Assembly (NCBI GenBank): GCA_937898375.1
Contig: CALEJX010000442.1
Location: 1-10,221, forward strand
Reading direction: 5' to 3'
Length of the DNA stretch: 10,221 nucleotides
DNA from: an uncultured Ruminococcus sp.
Lineage (GTDB): Bacteria > Bacillota > Clostridia > Oscillospirales > Ruminococcaceae
A program made the position numbers and the translations under genes. This document shows, piece after piece, positions 1-4,946 of this stretch. Within the stretch, counting starts at the first letter, position 1; every line of letters starts with the position of its first letter. The notes under the pieces are model-generated. The model was not told the origin of the DNA. It saw only the letters and a program-made list of their open reading frames with translations, and did not search any database.

Positions 1-38
1 CTAACAAGGCATTCGGTTCGAAGGTTACTAGCTGGTAA
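1..38 (+). CDS. possible 3' end of an upstream gene (partial, unidentified)
   Basis: Reading from position 3, the plus strand encodes NKAFGSKVTSW followed by TAA at 36-38. A strong intrinsic terminator begins 18 bases later, which is what the end of a real gene would look like. Eleven residues are too few to identify a family. Since the next gene is a pilin whose own C-terminus is short and aromatic (SWGVKF), this could be a neighbouring pilin or pilus protein, but that is a guess. The rest of the gene lies outside the window. Confidence 0.35.
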   Translation, partial: NKAFGSKVTSW

Positions 39-56
39 TTTTAACTTTGAATTTTC

Positions 57-87
57 AAGAACCGCTCAAACGAGCGGTTCTTTTTTT
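57..87 (+). terminator. strong intrinsic terminator
   Basis: An 11-bp perfect stem (AAGAACCGCTC at 57-67 with GAGCGGTTCTT at 72-82) closes a 4-base loop AAAC and runs into a T tract at 81-87. It ends the transcription unit entering from the left and insulates the pilin promoter downstream. Confidence 0.93.
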
Positions 88-170
88 GTCTGAAAATATA
101 TGAAATAGCCAATAAGCATAGTTTGTCTTTGTGCAAATGGTAAAAATGCGCAAAATGGCTTGTCTTTTCC

Positions 171-199
171 TTGACAAAAACGGGTAAATTTTGTATAAT
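171..199 (+). promoter_or_regulatory. consensus sigma-A promoter of the pilin gene
   Basis: TTGACA at 171-176 and TATAAT at 194-199 are separated by exactly 17 bases, so both hexamers and the spacing match the housekeeping consensus. Transcription should begin near 206, giving a leader of about 53 bases. The leader holds a possible AT-rich hairpin: CGAAATATT at 208-216 can pair with AATATTTTG at 228-236, with one G-U pair. The ribosome site GAGGG at 248-252 sits 6 bases before the pilin ATG. Confidence 0.92.
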
Positions 200-258
200 A
201 TACTTGTCGAAATATTTAATGGGGATCAATATTTTGATGAAAGAATTGAGGGAAAGAT

Positions 259-726
259 ATGAATAAAAAAGGCTTTACTTTGGTGGAGCTTGTGGTCGTT
301 ATTGCCATAATCGGCGTGCTTGCGGCTATTCTTGTGCCAACTATGATGGGCTATATCAGAAAGGCAAAGCTTAAAAGTGCAAACAGCAACGCAAAGATAG
401 TTTTCAATACTGTAAACGCTGTTGTGACAGATATGCAGTGCGAGGGAAAGAATATAGACGTTCAATCATGCACGGCTGTTGTTGACTGCACCGCCGAGCC
501 TGACGCTTCAAAAAAGCTTGAAAAAGCGGTCCATGACGCACTTAACGTCAACGGCGACAATGCAGGCTATGCTTTTTGGATAGCAGGCGAGGACGGCAGA
601 TACAAGCTTGCACAGTGGTGTGATTCAAGTTCGCCAAGGTCTAAAGGCATAGTGGGGCAGTACCCTGACCCTGCCAAAAGCATTGACGATCTGCCTGAGA
701 GTTTTAGCTGGGGCGTGAAGTTTTAA
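259..726 (+). CDS. type IV prepilin / pseudopilin-like protein
   Basis: The 155-residue product starts MNKKGFTLVELVVVIAIIGV, a textbook class III signal. There is a short basic leader, a prepilin peptidase cut after Gly5, Phe as first mature residue, Glu at mature position 5, and a hydrophobic helix to about residue 27. Known family members are cleaved and N-methylated by a PilD-type peptidase and assemble into type IV pili or competence/secretion pseudopili. The soluble part (about 35-155) is not a globular fold I recognise. It has four cysteines (61, 71, 77, 121) that could form two disulfides outside the cell, and a short aromatic C-terminus. The start is supported by GAGGG 6 bases upstream and by the signal itself. 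It has its own perfect promoter, and no assembly gene is in the window. No terminator follows directly, so its message probably runs to the stem at 822-866. Whether it is a major pilin, a minor pilin or a ComGC-type pseudopilin cannot be told here. Confidence 0.93.
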   Translation: MNKKGFTLVELVVVIAIIGVLAAILVPTMMGYIRKAKLKSANSNAKIVFNTVNAVVTDMQCEGKNIDVQSCTAVVDCTAEPDASKKLEKAVHDALNVNGDNAGYAFWIAGEDGRYKLAQWCDSSSPRSKGIVGQYPDPAKSIDDLPESFSWGVKF

Positions 727-731
727 TACAC

Positions 732-760
732 TTGACAATTTGCCACGATTGTGGTATGAT
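732..760 (+). promoter_or_regulatory. promoter of a short antisense RNA
   Basis: TTGACA at 732-737 and TATGAT at 755-760 have a 17-base spacer. The promoter starts 6 bases after the pilin stop codon and drives no plus-strand reading frame of note before the terminator at 822-866. It therefore most likely makes a short untranslated RNA of about 100 bases. Strength and spacing are typical of constitutive antitoxin RNA promoters. Confidence 0.82.
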
Positions 761-776
761 AAAGATAACAAAAAGA

Positions 777-799
777 GGCATACTGCTGTAAGCGGTTTA
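777..799 (+). repeat. left copy of mirrored leader motif (inverted repeat)
   Basis: GGCATACTGC (777-786), five bases, then GCGGTTTA (792-799), followed directly by CCTCC. The same two blocks, in the same order, occur on the minus strand at 1012-985. The two convergent RNAs therefore begin with nearly the same leader. This copy lies about 10 bases after the predicted RNA start. Confidence 0.85.
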
Positions 800-821
800 C
801 CTCCAATATAGTTTTTTCTTT

Positions 822-866
822 AAGAAATAACCGACCTATTGGACGTGGGGGCGGTTATTTCTTTTT
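822..866 (+). terminator. terminator stem shared by antisense RNA, pilin message and toxin message
   Basis: A 12-bp perfect stem pairs AAGAAATAACCG (822-833) with CGGTTATTTCTT (852-863) across an 18-base loop, followed by TTT at 864-866. In the plus direction this is a good intrinsic terminator. In the minus direction the stem ends in a U-rich ATTTCTT but is followed by AAAG, so termination of the toxin message here is plausible but weaker. The toxin stop codon (857-855) lies inside the stem. Confidence 0.83.
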
Positions 867-941
867 ATTGCAGACATTGAGTATAAGCTCAATTATGTTT
901 GTTATAAGTAGAAGTAAAGTTAAGACTTCCATAACGCTCAT
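855..941 (-). CDS. small hydrophobic toxin-like peptide (Fst/TxpA/holin-like type I toxin class)
   Basis: A 28-codon gene starts at ATG 941-939 and stops at TAA 857-855. The peptide begins MSVMEVLTLLLLITNII, continues through a single membrane-spanning stretch (about residues 5-23) and ends CNKKK. A short N-terminus, one helix and a lysine-rich tail are the pattern of Gram-positive type I toxins such as Fst, TxpA, BsrG and the small putative holin-like toxins, which insert into the membrane. A strong AAGGAGG site lies about 9 bases upstream, and an excellent minus-strand promoter is at 1049-1021. The message has a leader of about 73 bases with a hairpin that can hide the ribosome site. Its 3' end is covered by the convergent RNA at 767-867. 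The full set of signals around such a short gene is the main argument that it is real. The alternative is a non-toxic small membrane peptide. Exact family assignment needs a profile search. Confidence 0.75.
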   Translation of the reverse strand: MSVMEVLTLLLLITNIIELILNVCNKKK

Positions 942-949
942 GTGTCGCT

Positions 950-981
950 CACCTCCTTAGCCATGAGGCTTTTGGAGGATG
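950..981 (-). promoter_or_regulatory. hairpin sequestering the toxin ribosome binding site
   Basis: On the toxin message CCUCC (978-974) is complementary to GGAGG (956-952), the ribosome site. CA at 981-980 can extend the pairing to UG at 951-950 across a bulged U. Inside, AGCC (970-967) pairs with GGCU (962-959) around the loop UCAU. The result is a two-tier hairpin that buries the ribosome site. Leader hairpins of this kind are established in type I toxin mRNAs, where they keep translation low. Pairing was worked out by eye, not by energy calculation. Confidence 0.65.
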
Positions 982-984
982 ATT

Positions 985-1012
985 TAAACCGCCTACCGTT
1001 TTGCAGTATGCC
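985..1012 (-). repeat. right copy of mirrored leader motif (inverted repeat)
   Basis: On the minus strand GGCATACTGC (1012-1003), ten bases, then GCGGTTTA (992-985), followed six bases later by CCTCC. This is the same block order as the plus-strand copy at 777-799, with a longer spacer. It lies at the very 5' end of the predicted toxin message, which should start near 1014. Confidence 0.85.
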
Positions 1013-1020
1013 ATAGGATA

Positions 1021-1049
1021 ATTTTATCACACATTTGTTTTCTTGTCAA
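1021..1049 (-). promoter_or_regulatory. promoter of the toxin message
   Basis: Read on the minus strand, TTGACA (1049-1044) and TAAAAT (1026-1021) are separated by 17 bases, giving a predicted start near 1014. The promoter is divergent from and back to back with the plus-strand promoter at 1079-1107, with 29 bases between the two -35 boxes. Confidence 0.85.
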
Positions 1050-1078
1050 TATTTGTCGCAATAAGTTTTCTGAAAACA

Positions 1079-1107
1079 TTGACTAATTTCTTAATAAATG
1101 GTATAAT
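1079..1107 (+). promoter_or_regulatory. extended -10 promoter of the GT-C glycosyltransferase gene
   Basis: TTGACT (1079-1084), 17 bases, TATAAT (1102-1107), preceded by TGG (1099-1101), which makes an extended -10 element. The leader is short (about 25 bases) and carries GGAGG at 1129-1133, six bases before the ATG at 1140. Confidence 0.88.
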
Positions 1108-1139
1108 TTATGTGTCAATAACTTTTTTGGAGGATATGA

Positions 1140-2840
1140 ATGAAAGAAAAATTCAAAAGCTGGGCATTCAGTAAAGAGCATGGAAAATGCGATATTATAA
1201 CGCTTATAATATACCTGCTGGGTGTTTGCACTGTGACGTATTTTCACGAGCCTTGGTTTGATGAAGCGCAAGCTTGGGCGATAGCACGTTCGGGGTCATT
1301 AAAAGAAATACTTTTTGAGATACCGCACTATGAGGGTCACCCACCGCTGTGGCATTTGATACTGTTGCCCTTTGCCAAGCTTGGCGCACCATACGAACTG
1401 TCGCTTGCCATAGTAAATATCTTTTTCATGACTCTTGCAGTAGCGGTGTTGCTTTTCAAGTCGCCGTTTCCAAAGTTGATACGTTGTCTGTTGCCGTTTA
1501 ACTTCTTCCTCTTTTATCAGTACGGCGTTATAAGCAGACCTTATTGCATACTTGTGCTGGCAATTTTTCTTGCGGCAGTTTGCTACAAAAACAGAAACGA
1601 ACACCCTATAAAATATCTTTTGAGCCTTGCGCTCATGTGTGCTATACATTCATATGGCATAATAATCGCAGGCTGTCTGTGTATCGTGTGGCTCATAGAA
1701 ATTTTCATTGAATATAAAAAGTGCGGAAATCTTGCAGGCATACTGAAAGACCGCCGTTGCTGGTTTATGTTTTGCCTGCTGATATTTGCGCTGTTGGTCA
1801 TGGCGGCTATTGTGCCGGATAAAAATGTGTACCTTGGCGGTAAAATGACAAGCGAAACAGAAAAGAAATTTGACTTCAGCTACATAAATATTCTGTTTTG
1901 CTTTGTGATCTTTTCTGATTCAATAATCACATCGTTCTTTAATTATGCTGGCGTTCCAAGTGAGATAGTCAGCCAGATCCCTGTTATCGTTGTTTCTATC
2001 CTGCTTGTGGCACTTTTTGTGACAATAACATACAGAAATAAAAAACTGCTGACTTTTTTGCTTCCATATGGAGTGCTTTCCATATTCGGTTCTTTTGTTT
2101 ATATTTCTCCGCACCATATAGGCGTTATAACAGCGTTTGTGATCTTCATTCTTTGGATAATAGTTGATGAAAACGGCAAAGTTCTGCTGCCTGAGTACAT
2201 GAATAAAATATGGGCTAAGCTTGGAAGTAAACTTAAAATTGTTGTAAAAGCCATTGCATTTTTGCCGTTGCTGATACCAATTGCATGGAGCTGTACATCA
2301 TCATATTTTGATATTCGCTATCCATATTGGTTTGATGAAGCCGCTGACTTTATAAAAGAATACCACCTTGATGATTATAAGATCATGGGCTATTGGCAGC
2401 AAGTCCTTAATGGTGAAATAGATGATGACGCTTTTTGGGATGTTGATGAATCAGATTATATGTGGTATGATTATCCAAATCTACAGGGCATATCCGTTGC
2501 ATTAAGCCCATATTTTGATAAAAATATCTTTTATAATTTCAATGTAGATAAACATGACAAAACGTTTCAGTATTACCGAGCTAATACACAGAAAGAAGCT
2601 GAAGAAGAATTTGCCAAGTGGCGTGAGCAGGGAGAGCCTGATGTGGTCATAGAGCGTTGTGAGATAACTAAGGCATATCCTGACATAGACGTTGATAATT
2701 ATGTGGCTGTCAAGAGAATATATTTCTATAAACCTTATAAATTTGAGACCTATGACAAATATATAACGATCTATGTAACAAAAGACCTGTTCAATAAGAT
2801 CGGTACTCTTAAGGAATTGACAGCCAAAAAGCTATACTAG
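1140..2840 (+). CDS. GT-C-fold (PMT/ArnT-like) membrane glycosyltransferase
   Basis: The 566-residue polytopic protein has many hydrophobic helices from about residue 19 to 385 and a soluble C-terminal domain (about 390-566) expected outside the membrane. After the first helix comes HEPWFDEAQAW, with D41-E42 in the first outer loop. This is the position of the catalytic acidic residues in PMT/ArnT-type enzymes, which take sugar from a polyprenyl-phosphate donor. HPPLWH at 67-72 is a second motif typical of these proteins. GGAGG six bases upstream decides the start; an overlapping ATG at 1136 is too close to it and out of frame. It is monocistronic in appearance, with its own promoter, and lies just before the operon holding a GT2 enzyme and GtrA that could supply its lipid-linked donor. 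Sugar and acceptor are unknown. Family-level call is firm, function is inferred. Confidence 0.82.
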   Translation: MKEKFKSWAFSKEHGKCDIITLIIYLLGVCTVTYFHEPWFDEAQAWAIARSGSLKEILFEIPHYEGHPPLWHLILLPFAKLGAPYELSLAIVNIFFMTLAVAVLLFKSPFPKLIRCLLPFNFFLFYQYGVISRPYCILVLAIFLAAVCYKNRNEHPIKYLLSLALMCAIHSYGIIIAGCLCIVWLIEIFIEYKKCGNLAGILKDRRCWFMFCLLIFALLVMAAIVPDKNVYLGGKMTSETEKKFDFSYINILFCFVIFSDSIITSFFNYAGVPSEIVSQIPVIVVSILLVALFVTITYRNKKLLTFLLPYGVLSIFGSFVYISPHHIGVITAFVIFILWIIVDENGKVLLPEYMNKIWAKLGSKLKIVVKAIAFLPLLIPIAWSCTSSYFDIRYPYWFDEAADFIKEYHLDDYKIMGYWQQVLNGEIDDDAFWDVDESDYMWYDYPNLQGISVALSPYFDKNIFYNFNVDKHDKTFQYYRANTQKEAEEEFAKWREQGEPDVVIERCEITKAYPDIDVDNYVAVKRIYFYKPYKFETYDKYITIYVTKDLFNKIGTLKELTAKKLY

Positions 2841-2862
2841 GGGCAATATGACAAAGGCTTTC

Positions 2863-2897
2863 TTTTTGGATTAATTATCCGAAAGCACTTGATTTTT
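2863..2897 (+). terminator. weak possible terminator after the GT-C gene
   Basis: TTTTTGGAT (2863-2871) can pair with ATCCGAAAG (2877-2885) around TAATT, including two G-U pairs, and a T run (2893-2897) follows about 8 bases later. The stem is weak and the T run is not adjacent. It overlaps the -35 of the next promoter, so read-through into the operon is likely. Confidence 0.3.
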
Positions 2898-2917
2898 CCT
2901 TAACGATGTGTTAAAAT
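2889..2917 (+). promoter_or_regulatory. promoter of the six-gene glycosylation operon
   Basis: TTGATT (2889-2894), 17 bases, TAAAAT (2912-2917), preceded by TGT (2909-2911), which provides an extended -10. Transcription would begin near 2924. This matters for the next gene: an ATG at 2923 would sit at or before the RNA start, which favours the GTG at 2959. Confidence 0.68.
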
Positions 2918-2958
2918 AATACATGAAACAGAAAACGTTTTATAATGGGGATTTTAAT

Positions 2959-3378
2959 GTGAAAAAGCTTGACCTTGATAAGATAATAAAATTTGTATTG
3001 ACTTCTGGAATAGGTTTTGTGCTTGATTTCATATCCTACTTTATGATGACGCAGCTAATAAATATCAGTGTTGTTTATGCGAATTTTACAAGCTCAATAA
3101 TAGGCGCAACATTTGTTTTCATAGTTTCTACGAGAAAGATATTTATACATGATAATTCAAAGATCCCATTAATGTGCAAATATATTTTGTATATAATGTA
3201 TCAGCTTATCATGATAACGGTGGCGTCGTTGCTGATCTCTTATGTAAATAAATTTTTGTCAGCATCAACGGATATATCATTGATAGTTAAATACAGCAAA
3301 ATGTTATCTAAGATCTTGGTGACGCCGCTGACGCTTTCGTGCAACTATATTTTTATGAGGTCGATTTCCAAGCTGTAA
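2959..3378 (+). CDS. GtrA-family membrane protein (polyprenyl-phosphate-sugar flippase-like)
   Basis: From GTG 2959 the product has 139 residues, the usual GtrA size, with four hydrophobic helices. It begins KIIKFVLTSGIGFVLDF, the standard GtrA first helix, has a basic TRKIFI end to helix 2, and closes with CNYIFMRSI, all in family positions. Known GtrA/GtcA proteins help move undecaprenyl-phosphate-linked sugars across the membrane for O-antigen or teichoic acid decoration. The same frame is open from an ATG at 2923, but that codon coincides with the predicted transcription start. The GTG at 2959 has GGGG at 2947-2950, eight bases upstream, and the family-like sequence begins just after it. 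It is the first gene of the operon and lies 30 bases ahead of the GT2 gene, its expected partner. Confidence 0.82.
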   Translation: MKKLDLDKIIKFVLTSGIGFVLDFISYFMMTQLINISVVYANFTSSIIGATFVFIVSTRKIFIHDNSKIPLMCKYILYIMYQLIMITVASLLISYVNKFLSASTDISLIVKYSKMLSKILVTPLTLSCNYIFMRSISKL

Positions 3379-3408
3379 TATGTCATATATTGATGAAGGA
3401 GAAGCGTT

Positions 3409-4212
3409 ATGAAGAAAGATAAGATCATGGTGTTTATACCTGTCTATAATTGTGAGAAGCAGATTACAAGAGTGCTTTCGCAGATCAATAACGATGTGCT
3501 TACATATGTTGATGAGATCATTGTGGTAAACAATTTAAGCACAGATAATACAGTAAAGGTGACACAGGATTACCTTTTGCAGCATAGAGAACTTCCCTGT
3601 AAGATAATAAATAATAATGCTAATTTTAATCTTGGCGGATCACACAAAGTTGCTTTTAACTATGCCTTAGAAAATGGTTTTGATTACGTTATTGTCCTCC
3701 ATGGCGACGATCAGGCGGATATCAGAGACTTTTTGCCGATCTTGAAAAAGAGAAGTTATAAAAGGGCTGATTGCGTTTTAGGGGGTAGATTTGAATCAAG
3801 ATCTCGCCTGATAGGCTATTCAAAAAAGCGTATACTTGGAAACCATGTTTTTAATCTTATCTATTCACTGGCAGCTGGAAAGTCTATCAGAGATATGGGT
3901 TCAGGTCTTAACATGTACTGCACCAAAATGCTCAAAAGTAAATTTTATATTGGTCTGTCAGATTCATTATATTTCAATGCCGAAATGCTGCTGTTTTCAG
4001 CATATTATAATATTGATTTTAAATTTTACCCAATCACATGGCGTGAGGAAGATCAGGTATCAAATGCAAAATTATTTAATTTGTCATATAATTTGTTTGT
4101 CATGGCTTTGCGATATAGGCTTAACAAAAAGAAGTATATAGATTCCTACTGCAAAAAAGATATATATAAGGGAAAGATCATTTTTGATAATACTGTTGGG
4201 GGAGAACAATGA
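3409..4212 (+). CDS. family 2 glycosyltransferase (dolichol/undecaprenyl-phosphate sugar synthase-like)
   Basis: The 267-residue protein opens with IMVFIPVYNCEKQI, the GT-A nucleotide-binding start. It has VVNNLSTDNT at about 39-48, then HGDDQAD (98-104), whose D100-D101 take the place of the DXD-type metal/nucleotide motif. DMGSGLNMY and the WREEDQVSNAK stretch correspond to the acceptor-side region of DPM1/CsbB-like enzymes. Such enzymes move a sugar from a nucleotide donor to polyprenyl phosphate on the inner membrane face. Unlike CsbB/GtrB relatives, there is no clear pair of C-terminal membrane helices, so it is DPM1-like and may rely on a partner for membrane contact. GAAGGAG 7 bases upstream supports the start. 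Its stop overlaps the next start by 4 bases (ATGA), implying coupled translation. Sugar specificity is not readable. Confidence 0.88.
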   Translation: MKKDKIMVFIPVYNCEKQITRVLSQINNDVLTYVDEIIVVNNLSTDNTVKVTQDYLLQHRELPCKIINNNANFNLGGSHKVAFNYALENGFDYVIVLHGDDQADIRDFLPILKKRSYKRADCVLGGRFESRSRLIGYSKKRILGNHVFNLIYSLAAGKSIRDMGSGLNMYCTKMLKSKFYIGLSDSLYFNAEMLLFSAYYNIDFKFYPITWREEDQVSNAKLFNLSYNLFVMALRYRLNKKKYIDSYCKKDIYKGKIIFDNTVGGEQ

Positions 4213-4946
4213 AAAATTTCCATTTAGTAATGCCAATGGGCGGCAAGGGACAGCGCTTTTTCAATGACGGGTATGTAGTCCCTAAACCATTGATCGAAAT
4301 AAATAATAGACCATTCTTCTATTGGTCCACTATGTCCATACTGAAGTATAATCCAGATTGTGATGTTACTTTTGTTGTACTGAGAGAACATATAGAGAAG
4401 TTCGATATAGAAAAACGCATATTATCGTATTTTCCACAGGCTAGGGTGGAGGTAATACCTGAAGTTCTTGCAGGTGCAGTGCTGACCTGCATGGCAGGCG
4501 TAGAAAATATCAATGACGATCGTCCTGTCTTGTTTAACGATTGCGATCACATGTTTTGCTGCTCTGAGTTCAATTCTATGGATGAAAAAAGTGTGGCAAA
4601 GTATGACGGCTTGTTGTTCACGTTCAAATCAGACCTGCCGCAGTTCAGCTATGCTTTGTGTGATGAAAATGGTGTTGTTATTAGAACTCAGGAGAAAGTC
4701 GTTATTAGTGACAATGCAATATGCGGAGCATATTATTTCAGAAATAAAGACATTTTTCTTGAAAACGCCAAGAGATATTTGTCGGAGTGCGAATATAGTG
4801 AATATTTTATGAGCGGCGTGTATAACAGCATGATAAAGAATAAACTTATATCAGGCGTAGTTAGTACAGATTATCATATATCGTTTGGTACACCTGCTGA
4901 GTATCATGACGCAGTTGACAGACCGGAATTTGGAGAGCTGCTATGA
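4209..4946 (+). CDS. sugar/alcohol-phosphate nucleotidyltransferase-like protein
   Basis: The 245-residue protein begins MKNFHLVMPMGGKGQRF, with G11-G12-x-G14-x-R16 binding nucleotide, and continues GYVVPKPLIE (21-30), the substrate-side lysine K26 motif. DCDH at 111-114 gives the metal-binding aspartates D111 and D113, ICGAYYF matches a conserved strand, and SFGTPAEYHD closes the fold. This MPMxGxGxRF...GYxxPKPLI subtype belongs to the NTP-transferase superfamily (RmlA/GlmU-N/LicC relatives). Length fits a single catalytic domain with no left-handed helix acyltransferase. It would form NDP-sugar or CDP-alcohol plus pyrophosphate in the cytoplasm. The gene is coupled by ATGA overlaps to both the GT2 upstream and the kinase fusion downstream, which suggests it activates the kinase product. 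The choice of CTP, UTP or other nucleotide cannot be told from sequence. Confidence 0.83.
   Translation: MKNFHLVMPMGGKGQRFFNDGYVVPKPLIEINNRPFFYWSTMSILKYNPDCDVTFVVLREHIEKFDIEKRILSYFPQARVEVIPEVLAGAVLTCMAGVENINDDRPVLFNDCDHMFCCSEFNSMDEKSVAKYDGLLFTFKSDLPQFSYALCDENGVVIRTQEKVVISDNAICGAYYFRNKDIFLENAKRYLSECEYSEYFMSGVYNSMIKNKLISGVVSTDYHISFGTPAEYHDAVDRPEFGELL

Larger units (their letters stand above)
767..867 (+). ncRNA. putative antitoxin RNA of a type I toxin-antitoxin module
   Basis: Boundaries are inferred: a start about 7 bases after the -10 hexamer, and an end at the T tract of the terminator. The RNA carries no convincing coding sequence. Its 3' end overlaps the convergent toxin message, covering the last toxin codons, the stop codon and the terminator stem (822-867). 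Its 5' part holds ACCTCC at 799-804, the exact complement of the toxin ribosome site (minus strand, 956-951). With flanking bases, 795-804 can pair with 947-956 over 10 bp, including two G-U pairs. This matches the logic of known Fst/RNAII and TxpA/RatA systems, where a stable RNA blocks toxin translation and promotes mRNA decay. Function is inferred, not shown. Confidence 0.68.

Noticed and set aside
133..158. Imperfect repeat GCAAATGG / GCAAAATGG upstream of the pilin -35 box
   Set aside because: Two short AT-rich copies 17 bases apart are easily chance. It could be an operator, but nothing else supports that.
41..229. A 62-codon minus-strand frame across the pilin promoter
   Set aside because: It crosses a strong terminator and a perfect plus-strand promoter, has no ribosome site or family-like features, and is probably chance.
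219..266. A 15-codon upstream reading frame in the pilin leader, overlapping the pilin start
   Set aside because: It has no ribosome site, and its frame adds no recognisable peptide. Overlap with the pilin ATG alone is weak evidence for a leader peptide.
777..1012. Reading the mirrored repeats as terminal inverted repeats of a small transposable element
   Set aside because: The repeats lie inside the transcripts, not outside the promoters, and no flanking target-site duplication was seen. A role as RNA leader motifs explains them better.
1204..1801. Several minus-strand open frames within the GT-C gene
   Set aside because: They lie opposite a well-supported membrane protein gene with promoter, ribosome site and family motifs; no start signals of their own were seen.
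3836..4812. Alternative plus-strand frames inside the GT2 and nucleotidyltransferase genes
   Set aside because: They lack ribosome sites and domain motifs, while the main frames hold complete catalytic signatures.
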